Shown: positions 25,434 through 35,518 of the stretch, piece after piece | Position numbering within the stretch: position 1 is the stretch's first letter | Layout: each line of letters begins with the position of its first letter | Assembly: GCA_036733985.1 (NCBI GenBank) | Contig: DAIMZM010000001.1 | Location: 1 to 64,000 of the forward strand | From: DAIMZM01 sp036733985 | Lineage (GTDB): Bacteria; Bacillota; Dehalobacteriia; UBA4068 | Direction: 5' to 3' | DNA: 64,000 nucleotides | Position numbers and translations under genes: made by a program | Notes under the pieces: model-generated | The model's database searches: none | Told to the model about the DNA's origin: nothing | The model's input: the letters and a program-made list of their open reading frames with translations, nothing else

Positions 25434-28061
25434 CTAGGCCTCTTTAATAGCGGCCTGGGCGGCTGCCAGCCGGGCGATGGGCACCCGGAAGGGGGAGCAG
25501 GACACATACTGCAGGCCGATCTGATGGCAGAACTCCACAGAAGCCGGATCGCCGCCATGCTCGCCGCAGATGCCCAGATGGATATCAGGCCGGGTGGCTT
25601 TGCCCTTTTGAACCGCCATCTGCATCAGCTGGCCCACGCCCTTGAAGTCCACCCGGGCAAAGGGATCGCTCTCGTAAATCTGCTTCTTGTAGTAATCATC
25701 CAGGAAAGCCCCGGCGTCGTCCCGGGAGAAGCCGAAGGTCATCTGGGTCAGATCGTTGGTGCCGAAGGAGAAGAACTCGGCCACCTCCGCGATCTCATCA
25801 GCCAGCAGGGCGGCCCGGGGGATCTCGATCATAGTGCCCACCAGGTAGTTCAGCTCAATACCGGCCTCGGCAATGATCTGGTCGGCCACCCTTTTCACGA
25901 TATCCGCCACATATTTCAGCTCTTTCACATCGCCCACCAGGGGGATCATGATCTCAGGCTGGATATTGTAGCCCTTGTTCTGCTTGACCTGAAGGGCGGC
26001 TTCAATAATGGCCCTGGTCTGCATCTCGGCGATCTCCGGATAGGTGACGGTAAGGCGGCAGCCCCGGTGGCCCATCATGGGGTTGAACTCATGCAGCGCC
26101 GCGGACCTGGCTTTTACCTGCTCAAAGCTGATGCCCATATCTTTGGCCAAGTCGGCGATGTCCTCGTCTTCCTTGGGCAGGAATTCATGCAGCGGCGGGT
26201 CCAGCAGGCGCACGGTGACCGGCCGTTCCGCCATGGCTTCGTAAATGCCGATGAAATCTTCCCGCTGCATGGGCAGGAGCTGATCCAGGGCCTGGCGGCG
26301 GGCAGCCTCGTTATCCGCCAGGATCATCCGGCGCATCACCGGAATCCGGTCCTCGTTGAAGAACATATGCTCGGTGCGGGTCAGGCCAATGCCCTCGGCG
26401 CCGAATTCCACAGCCCGGGCCGCGTCCTTTGGCGTATCCGCATTGGTGCGTACATGCAGCTTGCGGTACTGGTCGGCCCAGCCCATGAAGCGGCCGAAAT
26501 TGCCGCTAATGGAAGCGGGCGCGGTTTTGATATCCCCGGCGTAAATCTTGCCGGTGGTGCCGTCCAGGGACATATAATCGCCCTCATGGAAGATATGCCC
26601 GCCCAGCTCCAGGGTTTTAGCCTCTTCATCGATCCTGGCTTCGCCGCAGCCGGCCACGCAGCAGGTGCCCATGCCCCTGGCCACCACGGCGGCATGGGAA
26701 GTACGGCCGCCCCGGGCGGTAAGGATGCCCTCGGCAGCCACCATACCTTCGATGTCCTCAGGCGAGGTCTCCGTCCGGGCCAGGATCACCCGTTCTTTGC
26801 GCTCATTATGGGCGATCTTGGCGTCCTCGGCGGTGAAATAGACGCGGCCGGCGGCAGAGCCGGGGCTGGCGGGCAAGGCCTGGCCGATGGGCTGGGCTTT
26901 GGCCAGTTCAGCCGGGTCAAAGGTGGGATGCAGCAGCTGATCCAGCTGCTTGGGATCCACTTTCATCAGGGCTTCCTTCTCCGTGATCATGCCTTCGTCT
27001 ACCAGATCCACGGCCACCTGCAAGGCGGCGGCGGCGGTGCGCTTGCCGTTCCGGGTCTGAAGGAAATAGAGCTTCTTATCCTCAATGGTAAACTCCATAT
27101 CCTGCATATCTTTATAATGGTTTTCCAGCCTGGTGGCGATTTCCACAAACTGCTGGTAAACCTCGGGCATATCCTGTTCCAGCACGGAGATGGGCTTGGG
27201 CGTGCGGATGCCGGCCACCACGTCCTCGCCCTGGGCATTGATCAGGTATTCGCCGAAGAGCTTCTTCTCGCCGGTGGCGGGATCCCGGGTGAAAGCCACG
27301 CCGGTGCCGGAGGTATCGCCCATATTGCCGAAAACCATCATCTGCACATTGACGGCGGTGCCCCAATCGCCGGGGATATCGTTCATGCGGCGGTAGACGA
27401 TGGCCCGGTCGTTATTCCAGGAGCGGAACACGGCTTTCACCGCGCCCAGCAGCTGTTCATGGGGATCGGCGGGGAAATCCTGGCCGATCTTGGCCTTGTA
27501 TTCCGCCTTGAACTGCTCGGCCAGCTCCTGCAAATCGGCGGCGGTGAGCTCGGTATCAAACTCCACGCCCCGGGCTTCCTTCATCTGGCCGATCAGCTGC
27601 TCGAAATACTTCTTGCCCACTTCCATGACCACGTCGCTGTACATCTGGATGAAGCGGCGGTAAGAATCGTAAGCAAAGCGGGGGTTGCCGGTCCTTTTGG
27701 CAAAAGCCGCCACCGCCTCGTCGTTCAGGCCTAAGTTAAGGATGGTATCCATCATGCCGGGCATGGAAGCCCGGGAGCCGGAACGCACCGATACCAGCAG
27801 CGGGTTTTCAATATCGCCAAACTTTTTACCGGAGATCTTTTCCAGTTCAGCCATGGCCTCGTCGATTTGAGCGATGATCTCAGCGCTGATCGTCTCGCCA
27901 TTTGCGTAATAGTCGTTGCAAGCTTCCGTCGTCACCGTAAAGCCCTGAGGAATGGGCATGCCCAGGCGGGTCATTTCCGCCAGGTTCGCGCCCTTACCAC
28001 CCAGCAGGTTCTTCATGCCGGCATCGCCTTCACGGAAATGATACACGAATTTTTTGCTCAT
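25434..28061 (-). CDS. ppdK: Pyruvate, phosphate dikinase
   Basis: An 875-residue enzyme that interconverts pyruvate, ATP and phosphate with PEP, AMP and PPi. The N-terminal nucleotide-binding domain starts FREGDAGMKNLLGGKGANLAEM. The swivelling phosphohistidine domain carries GGRTSHAAVVARGMG near residue 455, with the catalytic His and the regulatory Thr two residues before it. The C-terminal PEP/pyruvate barrel has the catalytic Cys in HLGICGEHGGDP. GGAGGAAG precedes the ATG. It lies 55 bases after glyS on the same strand, a Clostridial gene order. No PPDK regulatory protein gene is visible nearby. Confidence 0.97.
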   Translation of the reverse strand: MSKKFVYHFREGDAGMKNLLGGKGANLAEMTRLGMPIPQGFTVTTEACNDYYANGETISAEIIAQIDEAMAELEKISGKKFGDIENPLLVSVRSGSRASMPGMMDTILNLGLNDEAVAAFAKRTGNPRFAYDSYRRFIQMYSDVVMEVGKKYFEQLIGQMKEARGVEFDTELTAADLQELAEQFKAEYKAKIGQDFPADPHEQLLGAVKAVFRSWNNDRAIVYRRMNDIPGDWGTAVNVQMMVFGNMGDTSGTGVAFTRDPATGEKKLFGEYLINAQGEDVVAGIRTPKPISVLEQDMPEVYQQFVEIATRLENHYKDMQDMEFTIEDKKLYFLQTRNGKRTAAAALQVAVDLVDEGMITEKEALMKVDPKQLDQLLHPTFDPAELAKAQPIGQALPASPGSAAGRVYFTAEDAKIAHNERKERVILARTETSPEDIEGMVAAEGILTARGGRTSHAAVVARGMGTCCVAGCGEARIDEEAKTLELGGHIFHEGDYMSLDGTTGKIYAGDIKTAPASISGNFGRFMGWADQYRKLHVRTNADTPKDAARAVEFGAEGIGLTRTEHMFFNEDRIPVMRRMILADNEAARRQALDQLLPMQREDFIGIYEAMAERPVTVRLLDPPLHEFLPKEDEDIADLAKDMGISFEQVKARSAALHEFNPMMGHRGCRLTVTYPEIAEMQTRAIIEAALQVKQNKGYNIQPEIMIPLVGDVKELKYVADIVKRVADQIIAEAGIELNYLVGTMIEIPRAALLADEIAEVAEFFSFGTNDLTQMTFGFSRDDAGAFLDDYYKKQIYESDPFARVDFKGVGQLMQMAVQKGKATRPDIHLGICGEHGGDPASVEFCHQIGLQYVSCSPFRVPIARLAAAQAAIKEA

Positions 28062-28116
28062 ACATCTTCCTCCAATTTATTAAATATAGTCCGGGAAACC
28101 ATGGGTGAAAGCTGTT

Positions 28117-30231
28117 TTATTCAACGATCTGGCTTAGCTCGGCTATGCCGTCGGTCAGCGTTACGATCCGCTGCAGCAGGGCCAGCCGGTTGCGGCGGCA
28201 GGCCTGGTCCTCATCCATCACCATCACCGCCTCGAAAAAGGCGTCGATATAGGGCGTCAGCTTGCTGGCAGCCGCCAAAGCGCCCCGGTAATCCCCGGCC
28301 TGCACCAGGGGGGCCAATTCCCCCCGGACAGCCAGGGCCGCCTGGTAGAGCCCGCCCTCGCTGGCATCGGCGAAGAGGCTTTCCCGCACTTCCGGCAGGC
28401 CCGCCGCCAGATCCGCCTGAGCCGCGCCGCTCTTTAAAATATTGGCGGCCCGGTGGAAACCGGCCAGCAAGCGGCGGAAAGCCGGCTCGGAGCGGAATTC
28501 CTGCAAAGCCCGGGCCCGTTGCCGGACAGCCAGCAGGTCCCCTTCCGCCAAGCCGATCCGGCTGAGGGCGTTCAGCACATCATAGCCGATCCCACCCTCG
28601 CCCAAAAGGTTTTCCAGGCGCTGCTGGATAAAGCGGAGGACGCTCTCCACCCGCTCCGCCAGATCCGTCCCGGCCAAGGCCGGCACATCCCGCTCCAGTA
28701 AAGCCATGGCCCGGGGCAGCAGGGCCCGGAGGCTTAACCGCAAGTCATGGCCGAGGATAATCTGGATACAGCCCAAAGCGGCCCGGCGCAGGGCATAGGG
28801 ATCCTGGGAACCGGAGGGGGCCTGGCCGATGGCAAAAAAGGCGGCCAGATTATCCAGCTTATCCGCCAGGGCTACCGCCATACCGGCCTTGGTCTTGGGC
28901 AATTCGTCCCCGGCAAAGCGGGGCAGATAATGCTCCCGGATGGCCTGGGCCACGGTGGCGTCCTCCCCCTGGGCATTGGCGTAATACTCGCCGATGATGC
29001 CTTGGAGCTCTGGGAATTCATACACCACATGGGAAGCCAGATCCGCCTTGCAGAGCCTGGCCGCCTGCTCAGTCTGAGCCAACGCCTCCTGGCTATAGCC
29101 CAGCAAACCGCCGATCTGGGCGGACAGGGCCGCGATGCGCTGGATTTTCAGGCTCAGGCTGCCCAGCTTTTCGTGGAAAACCACGGCGGACAACTTGGCT
29201 ACCTGATCCGCCAGGGGCAGGCGCAGGTCTTCTTTATAGAAAAATTCAGCGTCGGCTAAGCGGGAGCGGAGCACGTTTTCATTGCCTTCCGCCACCACTT
29301 GCAGATCATGGCTGTCGCCGTTACGCACGGTGATAAAGCAGGGCAGCAGCTTCCCGGCCCGGTCATAGACGGGGAAATAGCGCTGCTGGTCCACCATGGG
29401 CGTGGTCACCAGTTCTTCCGGCAGGGCCAGGTATTTTTCTTCAAAGCGGCCGGCTAAAGCCGTGGGATATTCCAGCAGGTAGGTCACTTCTTCCAGCAAG
29501 TCCGCATGTTCATGGAGGCAGCCGCCCAGGCCCTCAGCCACAGCCTGGATCTGTTCTTCGATCAGCCGCTGCCGCTCCTGCTGGTCCACGATCACATAAT
29601 GGGCTTGCAGCTTGGGCAGATATTCAGCGGTATGGGCCAGCTCCAGATGATCGCTGCCCAGGAAACGGTGGCCCCGGCTGTAGCGGCCGGCCTTGACCCC
29701 GGCATAGGTCATTTCCGCCACAGTATCGCCATAAAGGGAGACCAGCCAGCGGATGGGACGGACAAAGCGCAGGGGATTATCCCCCCAGCGCATGGGCTTG
29801 GCAAACGAGAGCTTATCCAGGACAGCGGTGATCAGCCCCGGCAGCAGGGTTGCCGTTGGCTGGCCGCTGGTCTTTTTCAGCGCGAACAGATAAAGGTTGC
29901 CGGAAACTTCCCGCCGCTCCAATTGCTCCGGCTCCAGGCCCTGGCTTTTACAGAAACCCAGCAAAGCCCGGGTGGGTTCCCCCTTTTCATCATAAGCGGC
30001 TTTAACCGCCGGGCCTTTCACCTCGCTGAACGTATCGGCGGAGTGTTCGGCCAGCCCATTGATGAGCAGGGCCAGGCGGCGGGGGGTGGCCAGCACCCGC
30101 AAGTTGCCATAATCAAGGCCCGCGGCGCTGAGCTGGGCCGTGGCCAGCTCCTCCATTTGCTTGACCAGGGGGGGCAAAAAACGGGCCGGTATTTCTTCCA
30201 CACCCAGTTCAAAGAGGAAATCCTTATTCAT
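28117..30231 (-). CDS. glyS: Glycyl-tRNA synthetase beta subunit
   Basis: A 704-residue beta subunit of the bacterial alpha2beta2 glycyl-tRNA synthetase, needed for tRNA binding and for activity of the alpha subunit. The start [21 protein letters not shown] and the C-terminal anticodon-binding DALR-like region (residues about 590-690) are typical. ATG at 30231 overlaps the glyQ stop by eight bases. Confidence 0.97.
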   Translation of the reverse strand: MNKDFLFELGVEEIPARFLPPLVKQMEELATAQLSAAGLDYGNLRVLATPRRLALLINGLAEHSADTFSEVKGPAVKAAYDEKGEPTRALLGFCKSQGLEPEQLERREVSGNLYLFALKKTSGQPTATLLPGLITAVLDKLSFAKPMRWGDNPLRFVRPIRWLVSLYGDTVAEMTYAGVKAGRYSRGHRFLGSDHLELAHTAEYLPKLQAHYVIVDQQERQRLIEEQIQAVAEGLGGCLHEHADLLEEVTYLLEYPTALAGRFEEKYLALPEELVTTPMVDQQRYFPVYDRAGKLLPCFITVRNGDSHDLQVVAEGNENVLRSRLADAEFFYKEDLRLPLADQVAKLSAVVFHEKLGSLSLKIQRIAALSAQIGGLLGYSQEALAQTEQAARLCKADLASHVVYEFPELQGIIGEYYANAQGEDATVAQAIREHYLPRFAGDELPKTKAGMAVALADKLDNLAAFFAIGQAPSGSQDPYALRRAALGCIQIILGHDLRLSLRALLPRAMALLERDVPALAGTDLAERVESVLRFIQQRLENLLGEGGIGYDVLNALSRIGLAEGDLLAVRQRARALQEFRSEPAFRRLLAGFHRAANILKSGAAQADLAAGLPEVRESLFADASEGGLYQAALAVRGELAPLVQAGDYRGALAAASKLTPYIDAFFEAVMVMDEDQACRRNRLALLQRIVTLTDGIAELSQIVE

Positions 30232-31144
30232 GCTCAGCCACCGCCTTTCCCAAGCCCAGGGTTTCCCTAACCGCCGGATCCTTGACCAGGGGGAAGCCCA
30301 AACGCTCCCGCTCCGCCAGGTAAGCCGCTGAGCAGGCCCGGGCCATGGCCCGTACCCGGAGGATATAGCTTTGCCGTTCCGTCACGGAAATGGCGGAACG
30401 GGCGTCCAGCAAATTAAAGGTATGGGAACATTTCAGGCAGCAGTCGTAGGCGGGCTGGGGCAGATCCGCCGCCAGCACCCGGCGGCATTCCGCCTCATAA
30501 AGATTGAACAGCTGGAACAGGGTATCGATATCCGCCACCTCAAAATTATAGCGGGAATAATCCACCTCATGCTGATGATGCACATCGCCGTAGGTGATCT
30601 CCCCTACCCATTGGATATCATAAACGCTGCGCTTCTTCTGGATGACCATGGCCAGCCGCTCAATGCCGTAAGTGATCTCGCCACAAACCGGGCGGCAGTC
30701 AATGCCGCCGAATTGCTGGAAATAAGTGAACTGGGTGATCTCCATGCCGTCCAGCCAGACCTCCCAGCCCAGGCCCCAAGCGCCCAGGGTGGGGCTTTCC
30801 CAGTTATCCTCCACAAAGCGGATATCATGGGACAAAGGGTCGATGCCGATGCTGGCCAGGGAATCCAGGTACAGCTCCTGAATATTGTCCGGGGACGGCT
30901 TCAGCAGCACTTGATACTGATAATAATGCTGCAAACGGTTGGGGTTGTCGCCATAGCGGCCGTCGGTAGGTCGGCGGGAGGGCTCCACATAAGCCACGTT
31001 CCAGGGCTCCGGGCCCAAGGCATGCATGGCGGTGGCCGGATTCATGGTGCCCGCGCCCTTTTCCGTATCATAGGGCTGGACAATGATGCAGCCCTGATCG
31101 CCCCAGAATTTATTCAGCGCCAAGATGATCGATTGAAAATCCAT
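30224..31144 (-). CDS. glyQ: Glycyl-tRNA synthetase alpha subunit
   Basis: A 306-residue catalytic subunit that activates glycine and charges tRNA-Gly. The class II core motifs ARPT-like [19 protein letters not shown] near residue 55 and the YGIERLAMV motif 3 region near residue 160 are present. It is the first gene of glyQ-glyS-ppdK and has its own promoter at 31258-31286. A GGGGAGG ribosome binding site lies before the ATG. Confidence 0.97.
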   Translation of the reverse strand: MDFQSIILALNKFWGDQGCIIVQPYDTEKGAGTMNPATAMHALGPEPWNVAYVEPSRRPTDGRYGDNPNRLQHYYQYQVLLKPSPDNIQELYLDSLASIGIDPLSHDIRFVEDNWESPTLGAWGLGWEVWLDGMEITQFTYFQQFGGIDCRPVCGEITYGIERLAMVIQKKRSVYDIQWVGEITYGDVHHQHEVDYSRYNFEVADIDTLFQLFNLYEAECRRVLAADLPQPAYDCCLKCSHTFNLLDARSAISVTERQSYILRVRAMARACSAAYLAERERLGFPLVKDPAVRETLGLGKAVAEHE

Positions 31145-31257
31145 TGAACCTCCCCGTTCCTTTAATAATTAAACCGCCGCTGCCGGAAGCGTTCCGGTGA
31201 AGCGCAGATGACTAAGCAGTCTTTCGTATTAAATAGTCTTTCCATTTTACCGAGAGT

Positions 31258-31286
31258 ATTATATATAAAAGCCCTGTGAAAGTCAA
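31258..31286 (-). promoter_or_regulatory. Promoter of glyQ-glyS-ppdK
   Basis: On the minus strand TTGACT (31281-31286) and TATAAT (31258-31263), 17 bases apart. The leader of about 105 bases to the glyQ start contains a short perfect hairpin (CCGGAA-GCG-TTCCGG on the plus strand near 31180) but no T-box motif or specifier stem that I can recognise. Confidence 0.85.
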
Positions 31287-31361
31287 ATAAAACGCCAATA
31301 TTAAGCAATGTTGCGAATTTTTATAACGTATGCAGAAAAACGTAAACGCCTGGGGCTCCTC

Positions 31362-32999
31362 TTAAGCCTCCAAGGCCGCCTGCAGCCGGGCCCGGCTGCG
31401 GCTCTCCCCCAGGGCCTTTGAAACCTGCCAGAGATCCGGCGAATTCTGCCTGCCCGTGATGGCCACCCGGATGGTATTGCTCACCTCCACAATGCTGCCC
31501 TGGTACTGCTCCGGGTTTTTCTTGTACAGCTTGGGCTGGGGGGCGTAATGCTGCTCCGTGCAGATCCGCTTCACCTTGGCGAACCAGGCCTCATTATCGT
31601 CCCGGAAATCCACCAGCTCCAGATAGCGGCCCAGCACTTCCCGCCGCTGTCTTCCTTCCAGGGGAAAATCATCCTCCCGGCGGAAGCGCTGGTCATAGAA
31701 GAAGGAGAGAAAATCCGCCGCCTGCTTCCAGGCCACCAGATCTTTCCGGGGCCGGTCGCCGCCTTTGCCAATGGCCAGGGCCGCCAGGGCATAGTCCCGG
31801 TCCTGAGCCAGCAAGCCGGCAAATTCCGGATCATACTGGCGGCACCAGGCTAAAAGGCCGTCATAAACCGCTGCCGCATCCATAGCGGCCAGCACCGCCT
31901 TGCTGATATCGTTCAGCTTATCCAGATCAAAGAGAGCGCCGCTATTGCTCATCTTTTCCGTGGTAAAGGGGAAATCCTCAGCCAAGGCGGCTGGGTTATC
32001 CAGCCGCCACTGCTCGAAATTGGAATTGAGCACGGTCAGCAAATATTCCCGCACGGCCCCGGGCAAATAGCCTTCGGCCTGATAATATTCCAGGGCCAGC
32101 TCCGGGTCTTTGCGCTTGGAGAGCTTCCGCCGCACTTCCCCGTCCAGCTTCATCAGCTGGGCCGTATGGCAGTACAGGGGCCGCCGCCAGCCCAGGGTAT
32201 CGAAAAGCTGCACATGCAGGGGCAGGGTAGCCAGCCATTCCTCCCCCCGCACCACATGGGTGGTGCGCATATAGTGGTCATCCACCACATGGGCGAAATG
32301 ATAGGTGGGCACGCCGTCGCTTTTCAGCAGCACAAAGTCCTGATAGTTCTCCTGCACCTGCAGCTCGCCCCGGATGGCGTCCGCCACCGCCACCGTGTTA
32401 TTGATATCCCCCTGGCTACGGAAGCGCAGCACAAAGCCGCGGCCGGCCCGGAGATTTTCCGTGACCTGCTCGAAGGTCAGATCCCGGCAGGCCGCCCATG
32501 GCCCATAATAGCCGAAATTTTGCTTAGCCCCGATCTGCCGCTCACGCATGGCGGCCAGGGCTTCCTCCGGGCAGAAGCAGGGATAGGCCTGGCCCAGCCT
32601 GACCAGATGCTTGGCGACAGCCTGATAGATCCCTACCCGCCGCCGCTGGCGGTAAGGGCCGTAAGCGCCCTTTTCCCCCGCCAGGGTCACGCCTTCGTCA
32701 AAGCGGATGCCGAAGAAATCCATGGCCTCAATGATGACCCGGGCGGCGCCGGGCACTTCCCGTTTGGCGTCCGTATCCTCAATGCGCAGGAAAAACACGC
32801 CGTTGCTCTGATGGGCCAGCCGCTCGCCGATCAGGGCGTTATAAAGATTGCCCAGATGCACAAAGCCGGTGGGGCTGGGGCCGATCCGGGTAACCTTGGC
32901 TCCGGGGCGCAGCTGACGGGGGGGGTACAGGGCCTGGTAATCCTCTGGGGTTTGGTCGATCTCCGGGAACAGCAGCTCTGCCAAAGCGTCATAATTCAT
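31362..32999 (-). CDS. gltX: Glutamyl-tRNA synthetase
   Basis: A 545-residue class I aminoacyl-tRNA synthetase that charges tRNA with glutamate. The HIGH-type motif PSPTGFVHLGNLYNAL (residues about 42-57) and the KMSKS-type RRKLSKRKDP (near residue 300) are clear. The C-terminal helical anticodon-binding part is complete. The protein carries an N-terminal extension of about 35 residues before the Rossmann core compared with short bacterial forms. It is transcribed toward glyQ from a promoter that overlaps the divergent one for the Asp23 gene. Confidence 0.93.
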   Translation of the reverse strand: MNYDALAELLFPEIDQTPEDYQALYPPRQLRPGAKVTRIGPSPTGFVHLGNLYNALIGERLAHQSNGVFFLRIEDTDAKREVPGAARVIIEAMDFFGIRFDEGVTLAGEKGAYGPYRQRRRVGIYQAVAKHLVRLGQAYPCFCPEEALAAMRERQIGAKQNFGYYGPWAACRDLTFEQVTENLRAGRGFVLRFRSQGDINNTVAVADAIRGELQVQENYQDFVLLKSDGVPTYHFAHVVDDHYMRTTHVVRGEEWLATLPLHVQLFDTLGWRRPLYCHTAQLMKLDGEVRRKLSKRKDPELALEYYQAEGYLPGAVREYLLTVLNSNFEQWRLDNPAALAEDFPFTTEKMSNSGALFDLDKLNDISKAVLAAMDAAAVYDGLLAWCRQYDPEFAGLLAQDRDYALAALAIGKGGDRPRKDLVAWKQAADFLSFFYDQRFRREDDFPLEGRQRREVLGRYLELVDFRDDNEAWFAKVKRICTEQHYAPQPKLYKKNPEQYQGSIVEVSNTIRVAITGRQNSPDLWQVSKALGESRSRARLQAALEA

Positions 33000-33037
33000 G
33001 AAAACACCTCATATGGTTTATCGTTCTCCATCAAGGT

Positions 33038-33066
33038 ATTATACCAATATCCCCCAGGTTTGACAA
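33038..33066 (-). promoter_or_regulatory. Promoter of gltX
   Basis: On the minus strand TTGTCA (33061-33066) and TATAAT (33038-33043), 17 bases apart, with a TG before the -10. Its -35 box overlaps the -35 of the divergent plus-strand promoter. Confidence 0.8.
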
Positions 33067-33088
33067 TACGGTACATTTATTGTAAAAT
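33060..33088 (+). promoter_or_regulatory. Promoter of the Asp23-fakA unit
   Basis: TTGACA at 33060-33065 and TAAAAT at 33083-33088, 17 bases apart. A second, weaker pair (TTTAAA, TAAAAT) lies nearer the gene at about 33129-33157. Confidence 0.75.
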
Positions 33089-33187
33089 GATACGACACGA
33101 TTTCTTCTTTTGCGCATAAACAGGCGGTTTAAATCAAAGCCTTAATGTGTTAAAATCAATTATAAATCAATTAAGGGAGGCTTAGGC

Positions 33188-33547
33188 ATGGGTAAAGAGA
33201 TCGTCACCGCGCTCGGCGTCATCGATATCAGCAGAGACGTTATTGCCACGCTGGCAGGAATCGCCACCACCGAATGCTTCGGCGTCGTCGGCATGGTGTC
33301 CTCCCGCATTTTCAGCGACGGCATCAGCGAGCTGCTGGGCCGGGAAGCGCTTTCCAAAGGCGTGGATGTGGCCATCAGGGACAATGTGCTGCATATTCGT
33401 GTTAATGTGGTGGTGGGCTATGGCAACCGGGTCTCCGTGATTGCCACCAATATTATCGAAAATGTCAAATATATCGTGGAAAGGCATACCGGGCTGATTG
33501 TCGATCAGGTGGACGTGCATGTGCAGGCCGTCCGCGTGGTGGACTAA
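33188..33547 (+). CDS. Asp23/Gls24 family envelope stress-response protein
   Basis: A 119-residue Asp23 family protein (YloU-like). The GVIDISRDVIATLAGIAT start and the C-terminal VDQVDVHVQAVRVV strand are typical. It lies just before the fakA gene, the conserved yloU-yloV order of Firmicutes. Its role is linked to cell envelope homeostasis, though the mechanism is unclear. GGGAGG precedes the ATG. Confidence 0.92.
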   Translation: MGKEIVTALGVIDISRDVIATLAGIATTECFGVVGMVSSRIFSDGISELLGREALSKGVDVAIRDNVLHIRVNVVVGYGNRVSVIATNIIENVKYIVERHTGLIVDQVDVHVQAVRVVD

Positions 33548-33568
33548 GGCAAGGAGGACGATAAGCGG

Positions 33569-35269
33569 ATGAGTAAACAAATCGAGCGGATGGACGGGGC
33601 ACGGCTTGCTGCCTTTTTCAGGCATGGCTCCGACTATCTGGGCCAGCATAAAGAAGCAATCAACGCCCTGAACGTCTTTCCGGTGCCGGACGGCGACACC
33701 GGCATCAATATGTATCTGACCGTCAGCTCCGCCGGGGCCAAGCTGCCTCAAGACCCGGCGGGCATCCCGGTGGGGAAAATCGCCGCTGATTTTGCCCAGG
33801 GCACGCTGATGGGGGCCCGGGGCAATAGCGGCGTGATCCTCTCCCAGATTTTCCGGGGCTTGGCTTCCTCCCTGGCCGGTAAAGACAGCGCCGGCCCGGC
33901 CGAACTGGCCGCCGCCCTGCAAAAGGGCTCGGATATCGCTTATAAATCCGTGATGAAGCCGGTGGAAGGCACCATCCTCACGGTTTACCGGGAATTTGCC
34001 GCCGCCGCCCTGAGAGCCGCGGAGAAAAAGGCGGATATCCTGGAAATGCTGGGCCAGGCCCTGAAAGCCGGGGAAAAAGCCCTGGCCAATACCCCCAACC
34101 TGCTGCCGGTGCTCAAAGAAGCCGGCGTGGTGGACGCCGGGGGCAAGGGCCTGCTTTGCTTTATGGAAGGCGGCCTGGCCGGCCTGGCTGAGGGCAGGCT
34201 GCCCATACGGGTTCCCACAGCGGCCCCGGCTCCGGTAACGCCGGCCCCCGCTGCCAAGATCCCGCCCCAGGAGGCAGCGGCTGAGGAGGCTATCGCTTTT
34301 ACCTACTGCACCCAGCTCCTGGTCAAGGGAGAACATCTGCCCATTGACCAAATCCGGGAACGGCTTTCCCAGGATCCCCCCGGCGACAGCCTGCTGGTGG
34401 TGGGGGACGAAAGCCTGATCAAAATCCATTTCCACAACAACCATCCCGGCCAGGTGCTGGAATACTGCGCGGGCTTCGGCAGCCTGCATGATATCATCAT
34501 CGATAATATGCGGGATCAGCATCATCAGACCATCATCGACGCGGCCGAGGCTGAGGAAGCGGCAACAGCCCAGGCCGCCCCGGCTTGGACGTTACCGGCG
34601 GCAACCCCGGTCCGCTGCGGCGTGGTGGCGGTTTGCGTAGGCGAGGGCCTGGCCGGCATCTACGAAGACCTGGGCGCCCAGGTGATCTCCGGCGGCCAGA
34701 CCATGAACCCCTCTGCCGAAGACCTGGTACAGGCCGTGGAGGAATGCCCCGGGGCGGAAGTGGTGATCCTGCCCAATAACAGCAATATCATCCTTACCGC
34801 CGGCCAGGTGCAATACCTGACGGAGAAAAAGGTTTGCATCGTGCCCAGTAAATTCGTGACCCAGGGCCTCACCGCCATGCTCCGCTTCAACCCGGAGCAT
34901 GACGCGGAGCAAAACGCCGCGGCCATGGAAAAAGCCGGGCAAAAGGTGCTGAACGGCGAGCTGACCTATGCGGTGCGGGATACCAGGTATAATGGCTTCG
35001 AAATCAAATCCGGGGATATCCTGGGGCTGTTCCAGGGCGAGATCGTGGCCACCGGCCAAGACCTGGGGCAAACCTTCCAACAGCTGATCGCCAAAATGGT
35101 GGGAGAAGCTGAGGAGCCGGAGCTGCTCTCCCTTTTCTACGGCCACGACGTGGACGCGGAACAGGCGGAAGCCCTGGCCGGCCAGGCGGCTGAAGCTTGC
35201 CCGGATCTGGATGTGGAGACCCATTTCGGCGGGCAGCCCCTGTACTATTTCCTCATCGCGGTTGAATAA
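33569..35269 (+). CDS. fakA: DAK2 domain fatty acid kinase (FakA-like)
   Basis: A 566-residue protein with an N-terminal DhaL/DAK2 nucleotide domain (LNVFPVPDGDTGINMYLT at about residues 34-51, where the Asp residues bind Mg-ATP; RGNSGVILSQ near 85-94), a middle domain, and a C-terminal FakA domain. In Firmicutes it phosphorylates fatty acids held by DegV/FakB proteins for phospholipid synthesis. A DegV protein is encoded at 21770-22642. An alanine- and proline-rich linker occupies about residues 212-236. Confidence 0.92.
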   Translation: MSKQIERMDGARLAAFFRHGSDYLGQHKEAINALNVFPVPDGDTGINMYLTVSSAGAKLPQDPAGIPVGKIAADFAQGTLMGARGNSGVILSQIFRGLASSLAGKDSAGPAELAAALQKGSDIAYKSVMKPVEGTILTVYREFAAAALRAAEKKADILEMLGQALKAGEKALANTPNLLPVLKEAGVVDAGGKGLLCFMEGGLAGLAEGRLPIRVPTAAPAPVTPAPAAKIPPQEAAAEEAIAFTYCTQLLVKGEHLPIDQIRERLSQDPPGDSLLVVGDESLIKIHFHNNHPGQVLEYCAGFGSLHDIIIDNMRDQHHQTIIDAAEAEEAATAQAAPAWTLPAATPVRCGVVAVCVGEGLAGIYEDLGAQVISGGQTMNPSAEDLVQAVEECPGAEVVILPNNSNIILTAGQVQYLTEKKVCIVPSKFVTQGLTAMLRFNPEHDAEQNAAAMEKAGQKVLNGELTYAVRDTRYNGFEIKSGDILGLFQGEIVATGQDLGQTFQQLIAKMVGEAEEPELLSLFYGHDVDAEQAEALAGQAAEACPDLDVETHFGGQPLYYFLIAVE

Positions 35270-35273
35270 CAGC

Positions 35274-35300
35274 GGCGGCCCGCCTGGGCCGCCCTTTTTT
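35274..35300 (+). terminator. Terminator after fakA
   Basis: An 8-bp perfect stem (35274-35281 with 35286-35293), a tetraloop and a run of six T (35295-35300). Confidence 0.92.
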
Positions 35301-35330
35301 ATGTCGATTTTTGTTGAATTTATTTAAAAG

Positions 35331-35380
35331 CTTTAAAACCGTTCTTCTTTTATAAAAGAAGAACCAAGAAAATTTTAAAG
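35331..35380 (+). repeat. Structured hairpin element, copy A
   Basis: A 24-base perfect palindrome (35341-35364) is enclosed by an outer 8-bp pair, CTTTAAAA (35331-35338) with TTTTAAAG (35373-35380). It lies in the AT-rich 250-base gap before recG and resembles copy B read in the other direction. Confidence 0.65.
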
Positions 35381-35413
35381 TAATGATAAAGGGTACATAA
35401 ACAACCTGCTATT

Positions 35414-35464
35414 ATTTAAAGTTCTTTTGCTGCTTTTCTTACAAGAAAAGCAGGGTTTTAAAAT
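35414..35464 (-). repeat. Structured hairpin element, copy B (inverted relative to A)
   Basis: A hairpin with 11-bp perfect arms (35430-35440 with 35443-35453) and a 2-base centre, flanked by TTTAAAG (35415-35421) and TTTTAAAAT (35456-35464). On the minus strand its left flank TTTTAAAACC matches copy A's left flank, while the stem sequences differ but still pair. Confidence 0.6.
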
Positions 35465-35518
35465 CAGCTTATAAAATAAATAAACCATACATTAAGCTGC
35501 GGTTAAGAGGTTAGCGGT

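Noticed and set aside
25524..27734. Very long open frame on the plus strand across ppdK
   Set aside because: It is a mirror of the GC-rich ppdK coding sequence on the other strand, has no ribosome binding site, and its protein has no domain. ppdK is certain on the minus strand.
31145..31361. T-box riboswitch before glyQ
   Set aside because: glyQ genes often have one, but no specifier stem or T-box sequence (the GGTGG-ACCGCG type) is visible; only a short hairpin and a promoter.
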